DNA of 63,043 nucleotides from contig DASCMO010000060.1 of assembly GCA_036010965.1 (NCBI GenBank), positions 1-63,043 of the forward strand, in the 5' to 3' direction. A program made the translations under genes and the position numbers. The notes beneath the pieces are model-generated. The model worked only from the letters and a program-made list of their open reading frames with translations, was not told the origin of the DNA and ran no database searches. The stretch is from GCA-2686265 sp036010965 (GTDB taxonomy: Bacteria; Planctomycetota; UBA1135; GCA-002686595). Shown here one piece after another: positions 26,982 to 34,965 of the stretch. How positions within the stretch are numbered: the stretch's first letter is position 1; each line of letters begins with the position of its first letter.

Positions 26982-28199
26982 TTATTCCCCGCCAAGCAGA
27001 CGCAGGCTGTCACCGCCCGCGCGAAAGGCACGCTTCACGTCCCTGGGGCGCACATGGCTGGAAGTGATGCCGCGCAGGGCGAGGGTCAGCTCATCGGGGC
27101 GGTCACTGGCGGCCAGGGCGTCCTCCAGGGCCACCCTGCCGTCCGCCACGAGGCTCCGGAGGCTGCGATTGAAAGAGATCTGTCCCTTCTCACCGCCGCG
27201 TTCGATGACGCGCGCCAGCTCCGTAATCGCCCCTTCCGCCACCAGCTCGCGCACCTGGGGTGAGGAGATCATCAACTCGAAAGCCGGCATCTGCCCACGA
27301 CTCGCGGCGGCGGGAATCAGGCGCTGGGAGAGGATCCCCGCCAGATTGTCCGCCAGGCGCACGCGCACCTGATCATGCTGGGAGGCGGGGAAGAAGCTCA
27401 GGATTCGGTCTATGGTCTGAGGCGCGTTGACCGTGTGCAGGGTGGACATGACCAGGTGGCCGGTCTCGCTGGCCTCGAGGGCCGAGGAGACGGTCTCCGC
27501 GTCGCGCATCTCGCCGATCAGGATGACGTCCGGACTCTGGCGCAGGGCGTGGCGCAGGCCCTCGTGAAAACCGGGACAGTCGGTCCCGATCTCGCGCTGG
27601 CTGATCACGCAGCGCTGCTCGCGGAAGAGCAGCTCGACGGGATCCTCCATGGTGATCACATGCCGCTCCACGCGCTCGTTCTGGTGCTGGATCATGGCCG
27701 CCAGAGTCGTGGACTTTCCCGACCCTGCCACGCCGGTCACGAGGACCAGCCCACGCTGGCGTGAGGCCAGGGAGGCGAGAGCCTCCGTCGGCAGGTTCAG
27801 CTGATCGAGCTGGGGCGCCTCGTCCGCGATGCGCCGGATGACCACGGCGGGCTCGCCCATCTGCTTGTAGGCGTTGAGCCGGAAGCGGCCCAGACCATCG
27901 AGGTGCAGGGCGGCGTCCACCGAGCCCTGCTCGCGCCAGGTCTCCATGCGCTCCACGCCCATGATGCCCTCGAGCACTTCCAGCAAGGGACCGGGCCCGG
28001 GCACGCACCCCGGGAGGAACCGGATGCGACCGTCCACGCGCAGGGAAGGGCGACCTGCCGCGCGCAAGATCACGTCGCTGGCGCCCACCCTCACCATCTC
28101 CGCCAGCCAGGCTTCCAGCTGGTGGCGCGGTGTGGGTGTCCCTCCCTCGGCACCGGGGCCACGGGGAAACGGATCGGGGTCTCGCTGGCTCTCGCTCAC
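26982..28199 (-). CDS. PilT/PilU-type retraction ATPase, second copy
   Basis: The product is about 405 residues from the GTG at 28199. It has the PilT layout: VGASDVILRAAG (like GASDLHL), Walker A GVAGSGKST, Asp box MEDPVELLF, Walker B DVILIGEMRD and the STLHTVNA His box. It diverges clearly from the copy at 7882-8946 and has a longer C-terminus. The open frame extends to 28361, but that part overlaps the obg coding end and is Arg/Pro-rich, so I prefer the GTG; the ribosome site is weak. By analogy with PilT/PilU pairs it may act as the auxiliary retraction motor. It follows obg and precedes the gspC-like gene. Confidence 0.87.
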   Translation of the reverse strand: MSESQRDPDPFPRGPGAEGGTPTPRHQLEAWLAEMVRVGASDVILRAAGRPSLRVDGRIRFLPGCVPGPGPLLEVLEGIMGVERMETWREQGSVDAALHLDGLGRFRLNAYKQMGEPAVVIRRIADEAPQLDQLNLPTEALASLASRQRGLVLVTGVAGSGKSTTLAAMIQHQNERVERHVITMEDPVELLFREQRCVISQREIGTDCPGFHEGLRHALRQSPDVILIGEMRDAETVSSALEASETGHLVMSTLHTVNAPQTIDRILSFFPASQHDQVRVRLADNLAGILSQRLIPAAASRGQMPAFELMISSPQVRELVAEGAITELARVIERGGEKGQISFNRSLRSLVADGRVALEDALAASDRPDELTLALRGITSSHVRPRDVKRAFRAGGDSLRLLGGE

Positions 28200-28296
28200 G
28201 GTACGGGGCCCGCTCGCTGGGGGCGCCCGGAGACTCCATCGGCAAGGGCGCCGCCCAGCCTTGAGGCGAGCGCCAGGAGACCTTCCCCGAGAGGCC

Positions 28297-29277
28297 CTAG
28301 ACGGAGCCGGCAGCGGCGGTGAGGAGCTCTCGCAGGCCGCTCCCGACGTGGGAGGAGACACGCCAGACCGGCAGGCCGCTGGCGGCCTCCAGGGCCTGTG
28401 CCGCCTGCTCGGCCTCGGCGCTCTCGCACTTGGTCGCCACCAGGAGCCGCGGGCGCGAGGCGAGGTCCGGGGAGAAGCGCTCCAGCTCCTCGGCTACCAT
28501 GCGCCGGGCCTCCTCGGGCTCGGGGTCGGCGCCCGGCGAGACGTCCACCAGCTGCAGCAGGGCGCGGCAGCGCTCCACGTGTTTCAGGAAGCGGTGCCCC
28601 AGGCCCGCGCCCTCGGCAGCCCCCTCGATCAGCCCCGGCAGGTCCGCCAGGCACAGGGTGCGGCCCTCCCCCAGGTCGGCGATGCCGAGCAGGGGCACGA
28701 GGGTTGTGAAGGGGTAGTCGGCCACCTTCGCCCGGGCGGCGGTGACCGCGGAGAGGAAGGTGCTCTTGCCGGCGTTGGGCAGGCCAACCAGACCCACGTC
28801 AGCGAACAGCTTGAGTTCCAGGCGCAGGTCCCGACGCTCTCCCGGCTTGCCCGAGGTCGCCTTGCGCGGCGTCTGGTTGATGGAGTTGGCGAAGTGCACG
28901 TTGCCGCGCCCGTGGGCGCCACCGCGGGCCACGCAGAGGGTCATCTCGGCCACGGAGAGGTCGCGCAGGAGGTTGCCCCGCTGAGCATCGTGGACGAGGG
29001 TGCCGACGGGCACCTCGAGCACGAGGTCCTCTCCGCAGCGGCCGGTGCGCTTGCGCGGTCCCCCGCCCAGGCCGTCGCCCGCCCGGTAGCGCGGACTGCG
29101 ACCGATGGCGAGCAGGGAGCTGATGCGCTCGCTGGCGACGAGGATCACGCTCCCTCCGTCCCCACCGTCTCCCCCGTCGGGGCCGCCGCGCGGGACGTAC
29201 TTCTCGCGACGGAAGGAGACGATCCCGTCGCCACCGTCCCCGGCGACGACCTCGATCGTGGATTCGTCGCGGAACAC
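28297..29277 (-). CDS. obg: Ribosome-associated GTPase Obg/CgtA
   Basis: Obg is an essential GTPase that binds the 50S subunit during assembly and starvation. This protein has 326 residues: the glycine-rich Obg fold (1 to about 158) with AGDGGDGIVSFRREK and GGPDGGDGGDGG, and a G domain with G1 GLPNAGKST and G3 DLPGLIEGA. The G4 position reads TKCE rather than NKxD. The C-terminal OCT domain of some Obg proteins is absent. I place the start at the GTG at 29277 because Obg proteins begin right there (VFRDEST); the longer frame upstream runs antisense-free through rpmA and is not real. The order rplU-rpmA-obg is the classical one. Confidence 0.93.
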   Translation of the reverse strand: MFRDESTIEVVAGDGGDGIVSFRREKYVPRGGPDGGDGGDGGSVILVASERISSLLAIGRSPRYRAGDGLGGGPRKRTGRCGEDLVLEVPVGTLVHDAQRGNLLRDLSVAEMTLCVARGGAHGRGNVHFANSINQTPRKATSGKPGERRDLRLELKLFADVGLVGLPNAGKSTFLSAVTAARAKVADYPFTTLVPLLGIADLGEGRTLCLADLPGLIEGAAEGAGLGHRFLKHVERCRALLQLVDVSPGADPEPEEARRMVAEELERFSPDLASRPRLLVATKCESAEAEQAAQALEAASGLPVWRVSSHVGSGLRELLTAAAGSV

Positions 29278-29312
29278 GTGTCGCAGGCCGCTTCTGGCCT
29301 GGCGGGGTCGAG

Positions 29313-29564
29313 CTACTCGGCGCTCGCCGGGTCCACGTGGACACGGCGCCCGCTCTGGAAGCGAACCGTTCCCGGCGTCAGGGCGAAGAGCGTGTAGTCC
29401 TTGCCCAGGCCGACGTTGTGTCCGGGCTTGAAGCGCGTGCCGCACTGGCGCACGAGGATCGTCCCGGCGCTGACGAGTTGCCCGCCGAAGCGCTTCACAC
29501 CACGGAACTGCGGGTTGGAGTCCCGGCCGTTCCTCGTCGAGCCCTGTCCCTTTTTGTGTGCCAT
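29313..29564 (-). CDS. rpmA: 50S ribosomal protein L27
   Basis: L27 is an 83-residue basic protein reaching the peptidyl-transferase centre with its N-terminus. The family signature is plain: MAHKKGQGSTRNGRDSNPQ, then GGQLVSAGTILVRQCGTRFKPG. The N-terminus begins directly with the functional tail, without the cleaved extension found in Firmicutes. The gene lies 32 bases after rplU and 35 bases before obg, an arrangement conserved across bacteria. Confidence 0.97.
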   Translation of the reverse strand: MAHKKGQGSTRNGRDSNPQFRGVKRFGGQLVSAGTILVRQCGTRFKPGHNVGLGKDYTLFALTPGTVRFQSGRRVHVDPASAE

Positions 29565-29596
29565 GCCTGTCCTTTCCTGTCTGCCAGGATTGACCC

Positions 29597-29911
29597 TCAG
29601 GCCTTGATATCGGTGATCCGAACGCGCGTGTAGCGCTGACGGTGACCGCGCTTGACGCGCACGTTCTTGCGGCGCTTGAAGCGCATGGCGATGACCTTGG
29701 GGCCCTTCTCCTCGCCCAGCACCTCACCGGTGACGAGGGCGCCGTCGACGGTCGGCTTGCCAAGCACCACCTGGCCCTCGTTCTCGACCAGGAGGACCTC
29801 GTCGAAGGTGACCGAATCCCCCTGCGCGAGGTCGCGCTTGAGGTCGCAGAGGATCACGTCACCCTCGCGTACGGTGGTCTGTCGGCTGTGGTCTCGTATG
29901 ACGGCGTACAT
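29597..29911 (-). CDS. rplU: 50S ribosomal protein L21
   Basis: L21 has 104 residues and binds 23S rRNA. It begins MYAVIRDHSRQTTV, a good match to the conserved L21 start MYAVIxxGGKQ, and the C-terminal RRKNVRVKRGHRQRYTRVRI is the usual basic rRNA-binding tail. The gene follows RNase E and precedes rpmA; rne-rplU-rpmA-obg is a common linkage. A hairpin lies in the 185-base gap upstream. Confidence 0.96.
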   Translation of the reverse strand: MYAVIRDHSRQTTVREGDVILCDLKRDLAQGDSVTFDEVLLVENEGQVVLGKPTVDGALVTGEVLGEEKGPKVIAMRFKRRKNVRVKRGHRQRYTRVRITDIKA

Positions 29912-30071
29912 GGCATTCTCCCGGCGTTCGCCCGGTGGTTGACTCTGCGCGAGGTACTCTCCCGGCTGCCCCTACCCGAAAGCCCGTCGGGCGCGAATCA
30001 AGGGGCGAAGAGTCTACGCTCCACCCCCCCCGGCGGGAAAGCCCGGGCGTGGCTAAATCTGGCCTCCAGGG

Positions 30072-30096
30072 CCCGCCCTCTCGCGAGGGGAGCGGG
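30072..30096 (-). terminator. Hairpin between rne and rplU
   Basis: CCCTC and GAGGG (30076-30089) enclose a four-base loop, and CCCG/CGGG extends the stem across a three-base bulge. It begins right at the rne stop codon. Only a short ATTTAG follows on the minus strand, so it may be a weak terminator or a processing or attenuation site rather than a full stop. Confidence 0.45.
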
Positions 30097-32592
30097 TCAG
30101 CGCTTTCTCCGGCCTCCGGGGCGCACCTCACGCCCATCCGCCCGCAGGTAGCGCAGGACGCTGTCCTCGGTCTGATCGGGGACGGCCACCAGCCGCAACT
30201 CGCGGCCGTGCTTTTCGCTCAGGTCGTCGAGAGCCTGCTTGCGCTTCTTCTTGAGGTGCTCCACGACTTCGGGGTGGGCCTTGACCTCCACCATCGAGAA
30301 GCCCTTGAGGGTCAGGGAGGCGCCCAGCCGGCGCAGGATGCCCGTGGCCCGCGAATCCACGGTCCGCACGCGGCCGAGCCCACGGCAGCGCCCGCAGTTG
30401 GTGAAGACCTTCTTGTCCATGCCGGGCCCCAGTCGCTGACGGGTCATCTCCAGCAGTCCGAACTGCGAGATGCGGCCCAGCTTGCTGCGTGCCCGATCGG
30501 TGGCGAACTGCTCGCGGAACCGGTTCTCAACCGCACGGTTGTTCCCGCTCTTCATCATGTCGATGAAGTCGATGACCAGGATCCCGCCCAGGTCGCGCAG
30601 GCGGATCTGGCGAGCGATCTCCAGAGAGGCCTCCAGGTTGGTCTTGAGGGCGACCACTTCAAAGTCGGTGCCCTTGCTGCGCGTCTTGCCGGAGTTCACA
30701 TCGATGGCCACCAGCGCCTCGGCCTGATCGAGCACGATCGACCCGCCCGAGGGCAGCTCGATGCGCCGGGAGAAGATCTTCTCGAAGTCCGGCTCGATGC
30801 CGTGGGTGTGGAAGAGCGGTTTCGGCCCCTCGTGCAGCTTGATGCGATCGACCTGGTCGGGCATCAGGCGTTCGGCGAACTCGGTGATCGACTTGAACAT
30901 GTCGAGATCGTCCACGATCACCGACTCGGTCTCGGGGCCGAACAGGTCGCGCACGGTCTTGATGGCGACGTCCGACTCCTGGTAGAGGGCCAGGGGCCCG
31001 CGCCCCAGGGTCAGGCGCTTGGACAGGCGCTCCCAGGCCCCGAGCAGGTAGTCGAGGTCGCGCTTGATCTCCGTCTTGGTGTACCCCATGGCGGCTGTGC
31101 GCGCGATGACGCCCATTCCCTCCGGGACCTTCAAGCCGTCCAGGATGCCCTTGAGGCGCTTGCGCTCCTTGGCGTCCTCGATCTTGCGGCTGACGCCCGT
31201 GTGGGACACCGACGGCATCAATACCAGGTGGCGGCCGGGGATCGACAGGTAGGTCGTCAGGGTCGGCCCCTTGTCGCCGATCGCGTCCTTGGTGACCTGC
31301 ACGGCCACGGTCTGACCGACCTTCAGAAGATCGGTGATCGGCAGGCGCGGGCGCGCCTGGAAACGCTGCCTGCGGGCAGGCCGGCGCCCCTTCTTCTTGC
31401 GACGTGCCGGCGAGCCCTCCTCGGGCCCAGCGGACTCCTCCTCGCCATCGGCTTCCTCGTCAGCGGACCCTTCCGCGGCGGATCCCTCCTCGGTCGCGGG
31501 GTCCATCTCCCGCGAAACGGCGGGCTGGCTGCTCATCTCGTCCCACTCCTCGGGGTCGATGCTGGTCGAGAGCAGCTTGCTCAGACTCCAGCCCTCCTCT
31601 CCGTAGGCGGGCAGGACGTCCGAGGTGTGCAGGAAACCGTTGCGGCCCCTGCCGAAGTCGACGAACACGGCGCCGATCGAGGCCTCGATGTTGACCACGC
31701 GCCCGCGGTAGATGTCGCTCACCAGGGTCATCTCTGTGGCGACGGTCATCTGGAAATCGACGATGCGGCCGTCGTTCACTACCGCTACCCGCACCTCCTC
31801 GCTCGAGGAGGCATTGACCAGGATCTGGCTCGGCCCTGACGCCTTCTGCCCGCCGCCGGTGCCTGTCGCCTGTGCGATGTCGACCTCGGTGTCGCTCGCG
31901 CCGCGCCCACGGGAGCGGGAGCCGCTGCCCGATTTCCGGCGCGACGTGCCCTCGCGCGCTGTGGAGGAGGTCTTCTTGCGGGCGGTTTTCCTCCCGCCGC
32001 TCTTCTTCTTGACGGTCTTGCGCGCACGACCGCCGCCTTCCTGGCCGCCCTCGGACCCCCGAGGCATGTCCGCCAGGTCGTCCTCTTCTCCGGGGATGAT
32101 CTCGATCACGGCCGGCGCGGGAGTCGCAGCAGCGCGACCGCGCCCACCGCGCGTTCCGCGCCGGCGACGGCGAGGCCGGGAGTCACCCTCAGCGGCGGGT
32201 GCGTCCTCGCCACTCTCGGACCCGGAGGTCTGCTGAGCGTCCTCCGCGACTGCTGCGCCGCTCTTGCGCCGGCGCGGACGCCGGCTGCGACGCTTGCGGC
32301 CCTCAGCACCCTCGCCCTCCTCCGAGGAGCTGGTGGTGGTGGCGGGGCGCTCCGCCGCCGGGGGCTGATCACCCTCGGCGGGCTTGCGCCGACGTCGACC
32401 TCCGCGCGAGCCCCTGCGGCGGCGCGGAGCCTTCTTAGTGGTCTCAGCGGCGCCCCCTTCCTCTCCCGAGGTGGGTGCCCGGGAATCCGTCTCGGAGGCC
32501 GTGTTCTCTCTCGAGTCGCTCGAGGAGCCGAGCCCGACGCGGGCTCCGAAGCTCGGGTCGGTCGTGGGACCCGAGTGGTCCAATTGTGTCAT
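30097..32592 (-). CDS. rne: Ribonuclease E/G family endoribonuclease with long N-terminal disordered region
   Basis: The protein has 831 residues and would process rRNA precursors and degrade mRNA. Residues 1-255 are disordered, with Arg/Lys-rich blocks (APRRRRGSRGGRRRRK) alternating with acidic ones. The S1 domain starts near 293 (DIYRGRVVNIEASIG) and is split by an insertion of about 70 residues (345-415), acidic then basic. The catalytic core follows: AIDVNSGKTRSKG and VIDFIDM, which hold the two metal-binding Asp, then ENRFREQF and GLLEMTRQRLG. The zinc-link is NCGRCRG. There is no C-terminal degradosome scaffold; the disordered part is at the opposite end from that of E. coli RNase E. 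Confidence 0.92.
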   Translation of the reverse strand: MTQLDHSGPTTDPSFGARVGLGSSSDSRENTASETDSRAPTSGEEGGAAETTKKAPRRRRGSRGGRRRRKPAEGDQPPAAERPATTTSSSEEGEGAEGRKRRSRRPRRRKSGAAVAEDAQQTSGSESGEDAPAAEGDSRPRRRRRGTRGGRGRAAATPAPAVIEIIPGEEDDLADMPRGSEGGQEGGGRARKTVKKKSGGRKTARKKTSSTAREGTSRRKSGSGSRSRGRGASDTEVDIAQATGTGGGQKASGPSQILVNASSSEEVRVAVVNDGRIVDFQMTVATEMTLVSDIYRGRVVNIEASIGAVFVDFGRGRNGFLHTSDVLPAYGEEGWSLSKLLSTSIDPEEWDEMSSQPAVSREMDPATEEGSAAEGSADEEADGEEESAGPEEGSPARRKKKGRRPARRQRFQARPRLPITDLLKVGQTVAVQVTKDAIGDKGPTLTTYLSIPGRHLVLMPSVSHTGVSRKIEDAKERKRLKGILDGLKVPEGMGVIARTAAMGYTKTEIKRDLDYLLGAWERLSKRLTLGRGPLALYQESDVAIKTVRDLFGPETESVIVDDLDMFKSITEFAERLMPDQVDRIKLHEGPKPLFHTHGIEPDFEKIFSRRIELPSGGSIVLDQAEALVAIDVNSGKTRSKGTDFEVVALKTNLEASLEIARQIRLRDLGGILVIDFIDMMKSGNNRAVENRFREQFATDRARSKLGRISQFGLLEMTRQRLGPGMDKKVFTNCGRCRGLGRVRTVDSRATGILRRLGASLTLKGFSMVEVKAHPEVVEHLKKKRKQALDDLSEKHGRELRLVAVPDQTEDSVLRYLRADGREVRPGGRRKR

Positions 32593-33127
32593 GTTGTTGA
32601 GATCGGCCCGCCCGGGCGGATCTGGCTTTGATTCGGGTCGCGGACCTCCCCGCGCAGCGATCGATCGATCGCGAAGCGTCGCCGCCCGTCGCTGCGCTCT
32701 GCGCGCGCGACCGGAACGGGCTTGGGGGGGAGCCCCTCACGAGATGGAAGCCCCCGACCTGGTAGTTGTGAAGGAGAGCTCCGCGAGCGAGTCGCGGGTC
32801 CCCGTGATCTTGCGAAGGGTCGAGGTGCTCAAGAGTGCACCTCGGTGAACGGTGTGGTCCGGCACCCTGGCGGGAATTCCGCCGGGATGTGCGGGCCGCG
32901 AAGCTGGCGGCGGGTCGGCCAGGCCGATCCGGGCGGGACAGGTCCCACCTCGAGCCGCGCAGGCCGTGAAGCCCAGGGCTCGACGCCCGATGTGAGGGTA
33001 TGGTCGCCCATCGACCCCCGGCTTGGAACACCGAAGGGGGAAATGTCGCCGGATTCCGGCCGTGCCCCCCCCCCGAAGCCCTCTGGAGGGGCCGCCGGGC
33101 AGAGCGAGAAGCCCCGGCCGGGTCAGG
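32593..33127. other. Intergenic region upstream of rne
   Basis: This 535-base gap between secretin and rne contains no credible gene on either strand. It holds a 16-bp palindrome, GCGATCGATCGATCGC (32657-32672), and a perfect 8-bp hairpin (32821-32828 with 32837-32844) that could end the pilus operon. If the rne promoter is at the far end, the mRNA would have a long structured leader, which is how rne mRNA autoregulates in enterobacteria. That is speculation by analogy. Confidence 0.5.
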
Positions 33128-34939
33128 TCAGCCCTCGGCGCGCGGGGCGCCGTGCGCGACGCTCCGGCCCACCATGTCCTCGATCTCATCGGCCAGGGCT
33201 TCCCTGCGGCGTCCCAGCTCCTGTTGCAGGAGCAGCTCCTGGTCCTCGCGGGAGTGCACGATGGTCGGGGTCAGGAAGATCATCAGGCTGCGCCGGTCGC
33301 GGTTGTGCGACCTGTACTTGAAGAGCTCGCCCACGAGCGGGATGCGCGAGAGCAAGGGCACGCGCGACTCGCTCTCGGTGTCAGAGTCCGTGGTCAGGCC
33401 TCCGATCACCGCGGTCTGGCCGGTGTCGAGCATCATGGTGGTCACCATGGTCGAGGAGCGCGTGCGCGGCAGGGCGATCGAGCCCTCGAGGCCGGCGGCG
33501 CCGATCGTGAAGACCTCGAATCCCTGAGGCGCCAGGGCGGAATCTCCGGTGCCCGAGAGGCTGGTCTCCTTGGGGATCACCTCGAGCATGATGCGCTCGG
33601 TGCCCGGGATGATGTGCGGGGTGATCAGCAGCTGGAAGCCGACCTCGACCGGCGAGGAGCTCGCCTCCTGAATGGAGAGCTGCAGTCCGCCGGCCTGGCC
33701 TTGCTCCGACTTGGCCTCGGCGTAGCGGATCGTCTCCCCCACGAAGATGGTCGCGGGGACCCCGTCGAGGGCCACGATCTTGGGCGCCTGAATGACCTCC
33801 GAGGAGACGTCCTGCTGGAGCATGCGCAGGGTGCCGGCGAACTTGGTGAAAGAGAGGGCGCCGAAGACCGTGTCGGGGATGATCGTCGCCGCGCTGCTGT
33901 TCAGGGTGGGATCGACGAAGGGACCGACACCGTTGGGGCTGGCGATGATCATGTCTTCGAAGCCGCCCGCCCCCGGGTCGAAAGGCAGGGTGATCGGAAT
34001 CTGCCCGCCCCCGAAGCTGGCCAGGGGCCCCTCGCCGCCGTAGTCGACGCCCAGGTTGAGGATGTCCTGGCTGAGGGTCGAGACGAACTTGACGTCGCAG
34101 AACACCTGCAGGGGCTCGATGTCGAGGCTGCCCAGGATGCTCTCGATCGTCTCGTGCACCTGCTGAGTGTCCCGAACAAGCACGACGTTCTGGCGCTCGA
34201 TGTAGTCGAGGTCGCCGGCCTGACTGAGGGCCTTGCGCAGGGCGTTGAGTACCGTGAAGTGCTCCGCAGCGCCTCCTTGCGGCGGGGTCGCCCCGCCGAC
34301 GACGAACTCCGACTCGATCTTGGGGACGTAGTTTCCGCGCGGACGCAGGTAGCGCAGCTGATAGGCCTCGGTCACGAGCTGGTCCTGGAGCACGACCGGG
34401 TCGACGACGCGCAGGACGCCGCCGCGCTCCTCCACCACGGTGTAACCGCGGGTCTTGGCGACCACCTCGAGGGCGTCGCGCCACGGAACGCCGTTGAAGC
34501 GCACGGAGATCGTGCCGACGACCTCCGGGGCGATCACGACGTTGGCCCTACCCGTGCTCGCGATCACGTCGATCACGTCGGCGATGTCGAGGTCGCGGGC
34601 CTCGTAGATCACCGGCGCCGGCTTGGTGACGAGCAGGACGCCTCCCTGGCGCTCCTCGATGACGCAGGCGATCTTCTCGGCCGCGATCTCGAGGGCGGTC
34701 CGCCAGTGGACGTCGGTGAGCTGCAGGCTGGTGACGACGGTCGTGGAGATCGAGTCATCGACGGTGTCGATGATCTCGATGTTCGCGCCGGATCGATCTC
34801 TCAGGTAGTCGACGACGTGCGCCATATCGCGCTCGACCACGTTGATGGTGACCCGCGCCTCGCGGCTGGGGACCTGCGCCAGGGCGTTCGTGGCCAGGAG
34901 TGCGAGGAAGACCGGTATGGAAGCGATGAATGTGCGCAT
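33128..34939 (-). CDS. Secretin (PilQ/GspD family outer-membrane channel)
   Basis: This is a 603-residue secretin, the outer-membrane ring through which a pilus or secreted protein passes. A Sec signal peptide (about 1-22, ending NALAQ) is followed by two N-domains of STN type (VVERDMAHVVDYLRD and ARDLDIADVIDVIAS), a NolW-like region (AYQLRYLRP), and the C-terminal secretin domain with LITPHIIPGTERIMLEVIP, GQTAVIGGL and VPLLSRIPLVGELF. The C-terminus is an extra helix of about 35 residues. The gene closes the pilM-pilN-pilO/P run with a 26-base gap. A pilotin-like lipoprotein could help insert it, but none is assigned here. Confidence 0.94.
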   Translation of the reverse strand: MRTFIASIPVFLALLATNALAQVPSREARVTINVVERDMAHVVDYLRDRSGANIEIIDTVDDSISTTVVTSLQLTDVHWRTALEIAAEKIACVIEERQGGVLLVTKPAPVIYEARDLDIADVIDVIASTGRANVVIAPEVVGTISVRFNGVPWRDALEVVAKTRGYTVVEERGGVLRVVDPVVLQDQLVTEAYQLRYLRPRGNYVPKIESEFVVGGATPPQGGAAEHFTVLNALRKALSQAGDLDYIERQNVVLVRDTQQVHETIESILGSLDIEPLQVFCDVKFVSTLSQDILNLGVDYGGEGPLASFGGGQIPITLPFDPGAGGFEDMIIASPNGVGPFVDPTLNSSAATIIPDTVFGALSFTKFAGTLRMLQQDVSSEVIQAPKIVALDGVPATIFVGETIRYAEAKSEQGQAGGLQLSIQEASSSPVEVGFQLLITPHIIPGTERIMLEVIPKETSLSGTGDSALAPQGFEVFTIGAAGLEGSIALPRTRSSTMVTTMMLDTGQTAVIGGLTTDSDTESESRVPLLSRIPLVGELFKYRSHNRDRRSLMIFLTPTIVHSREDQELLLQQELGRRREALADEIEDMVGRSVAHGAPRAEG

Positions 34940-34965
34940 CTCGTCTGCTTGCTGTGTGTGCGTGA

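Noticed and set aside
29278..29763. Extension of obg through rpmA
   Set aside because: It lies in another frame of rpmA and rplU with Arg/Pro-rich nonsense; the Obg fold starts at 29277.
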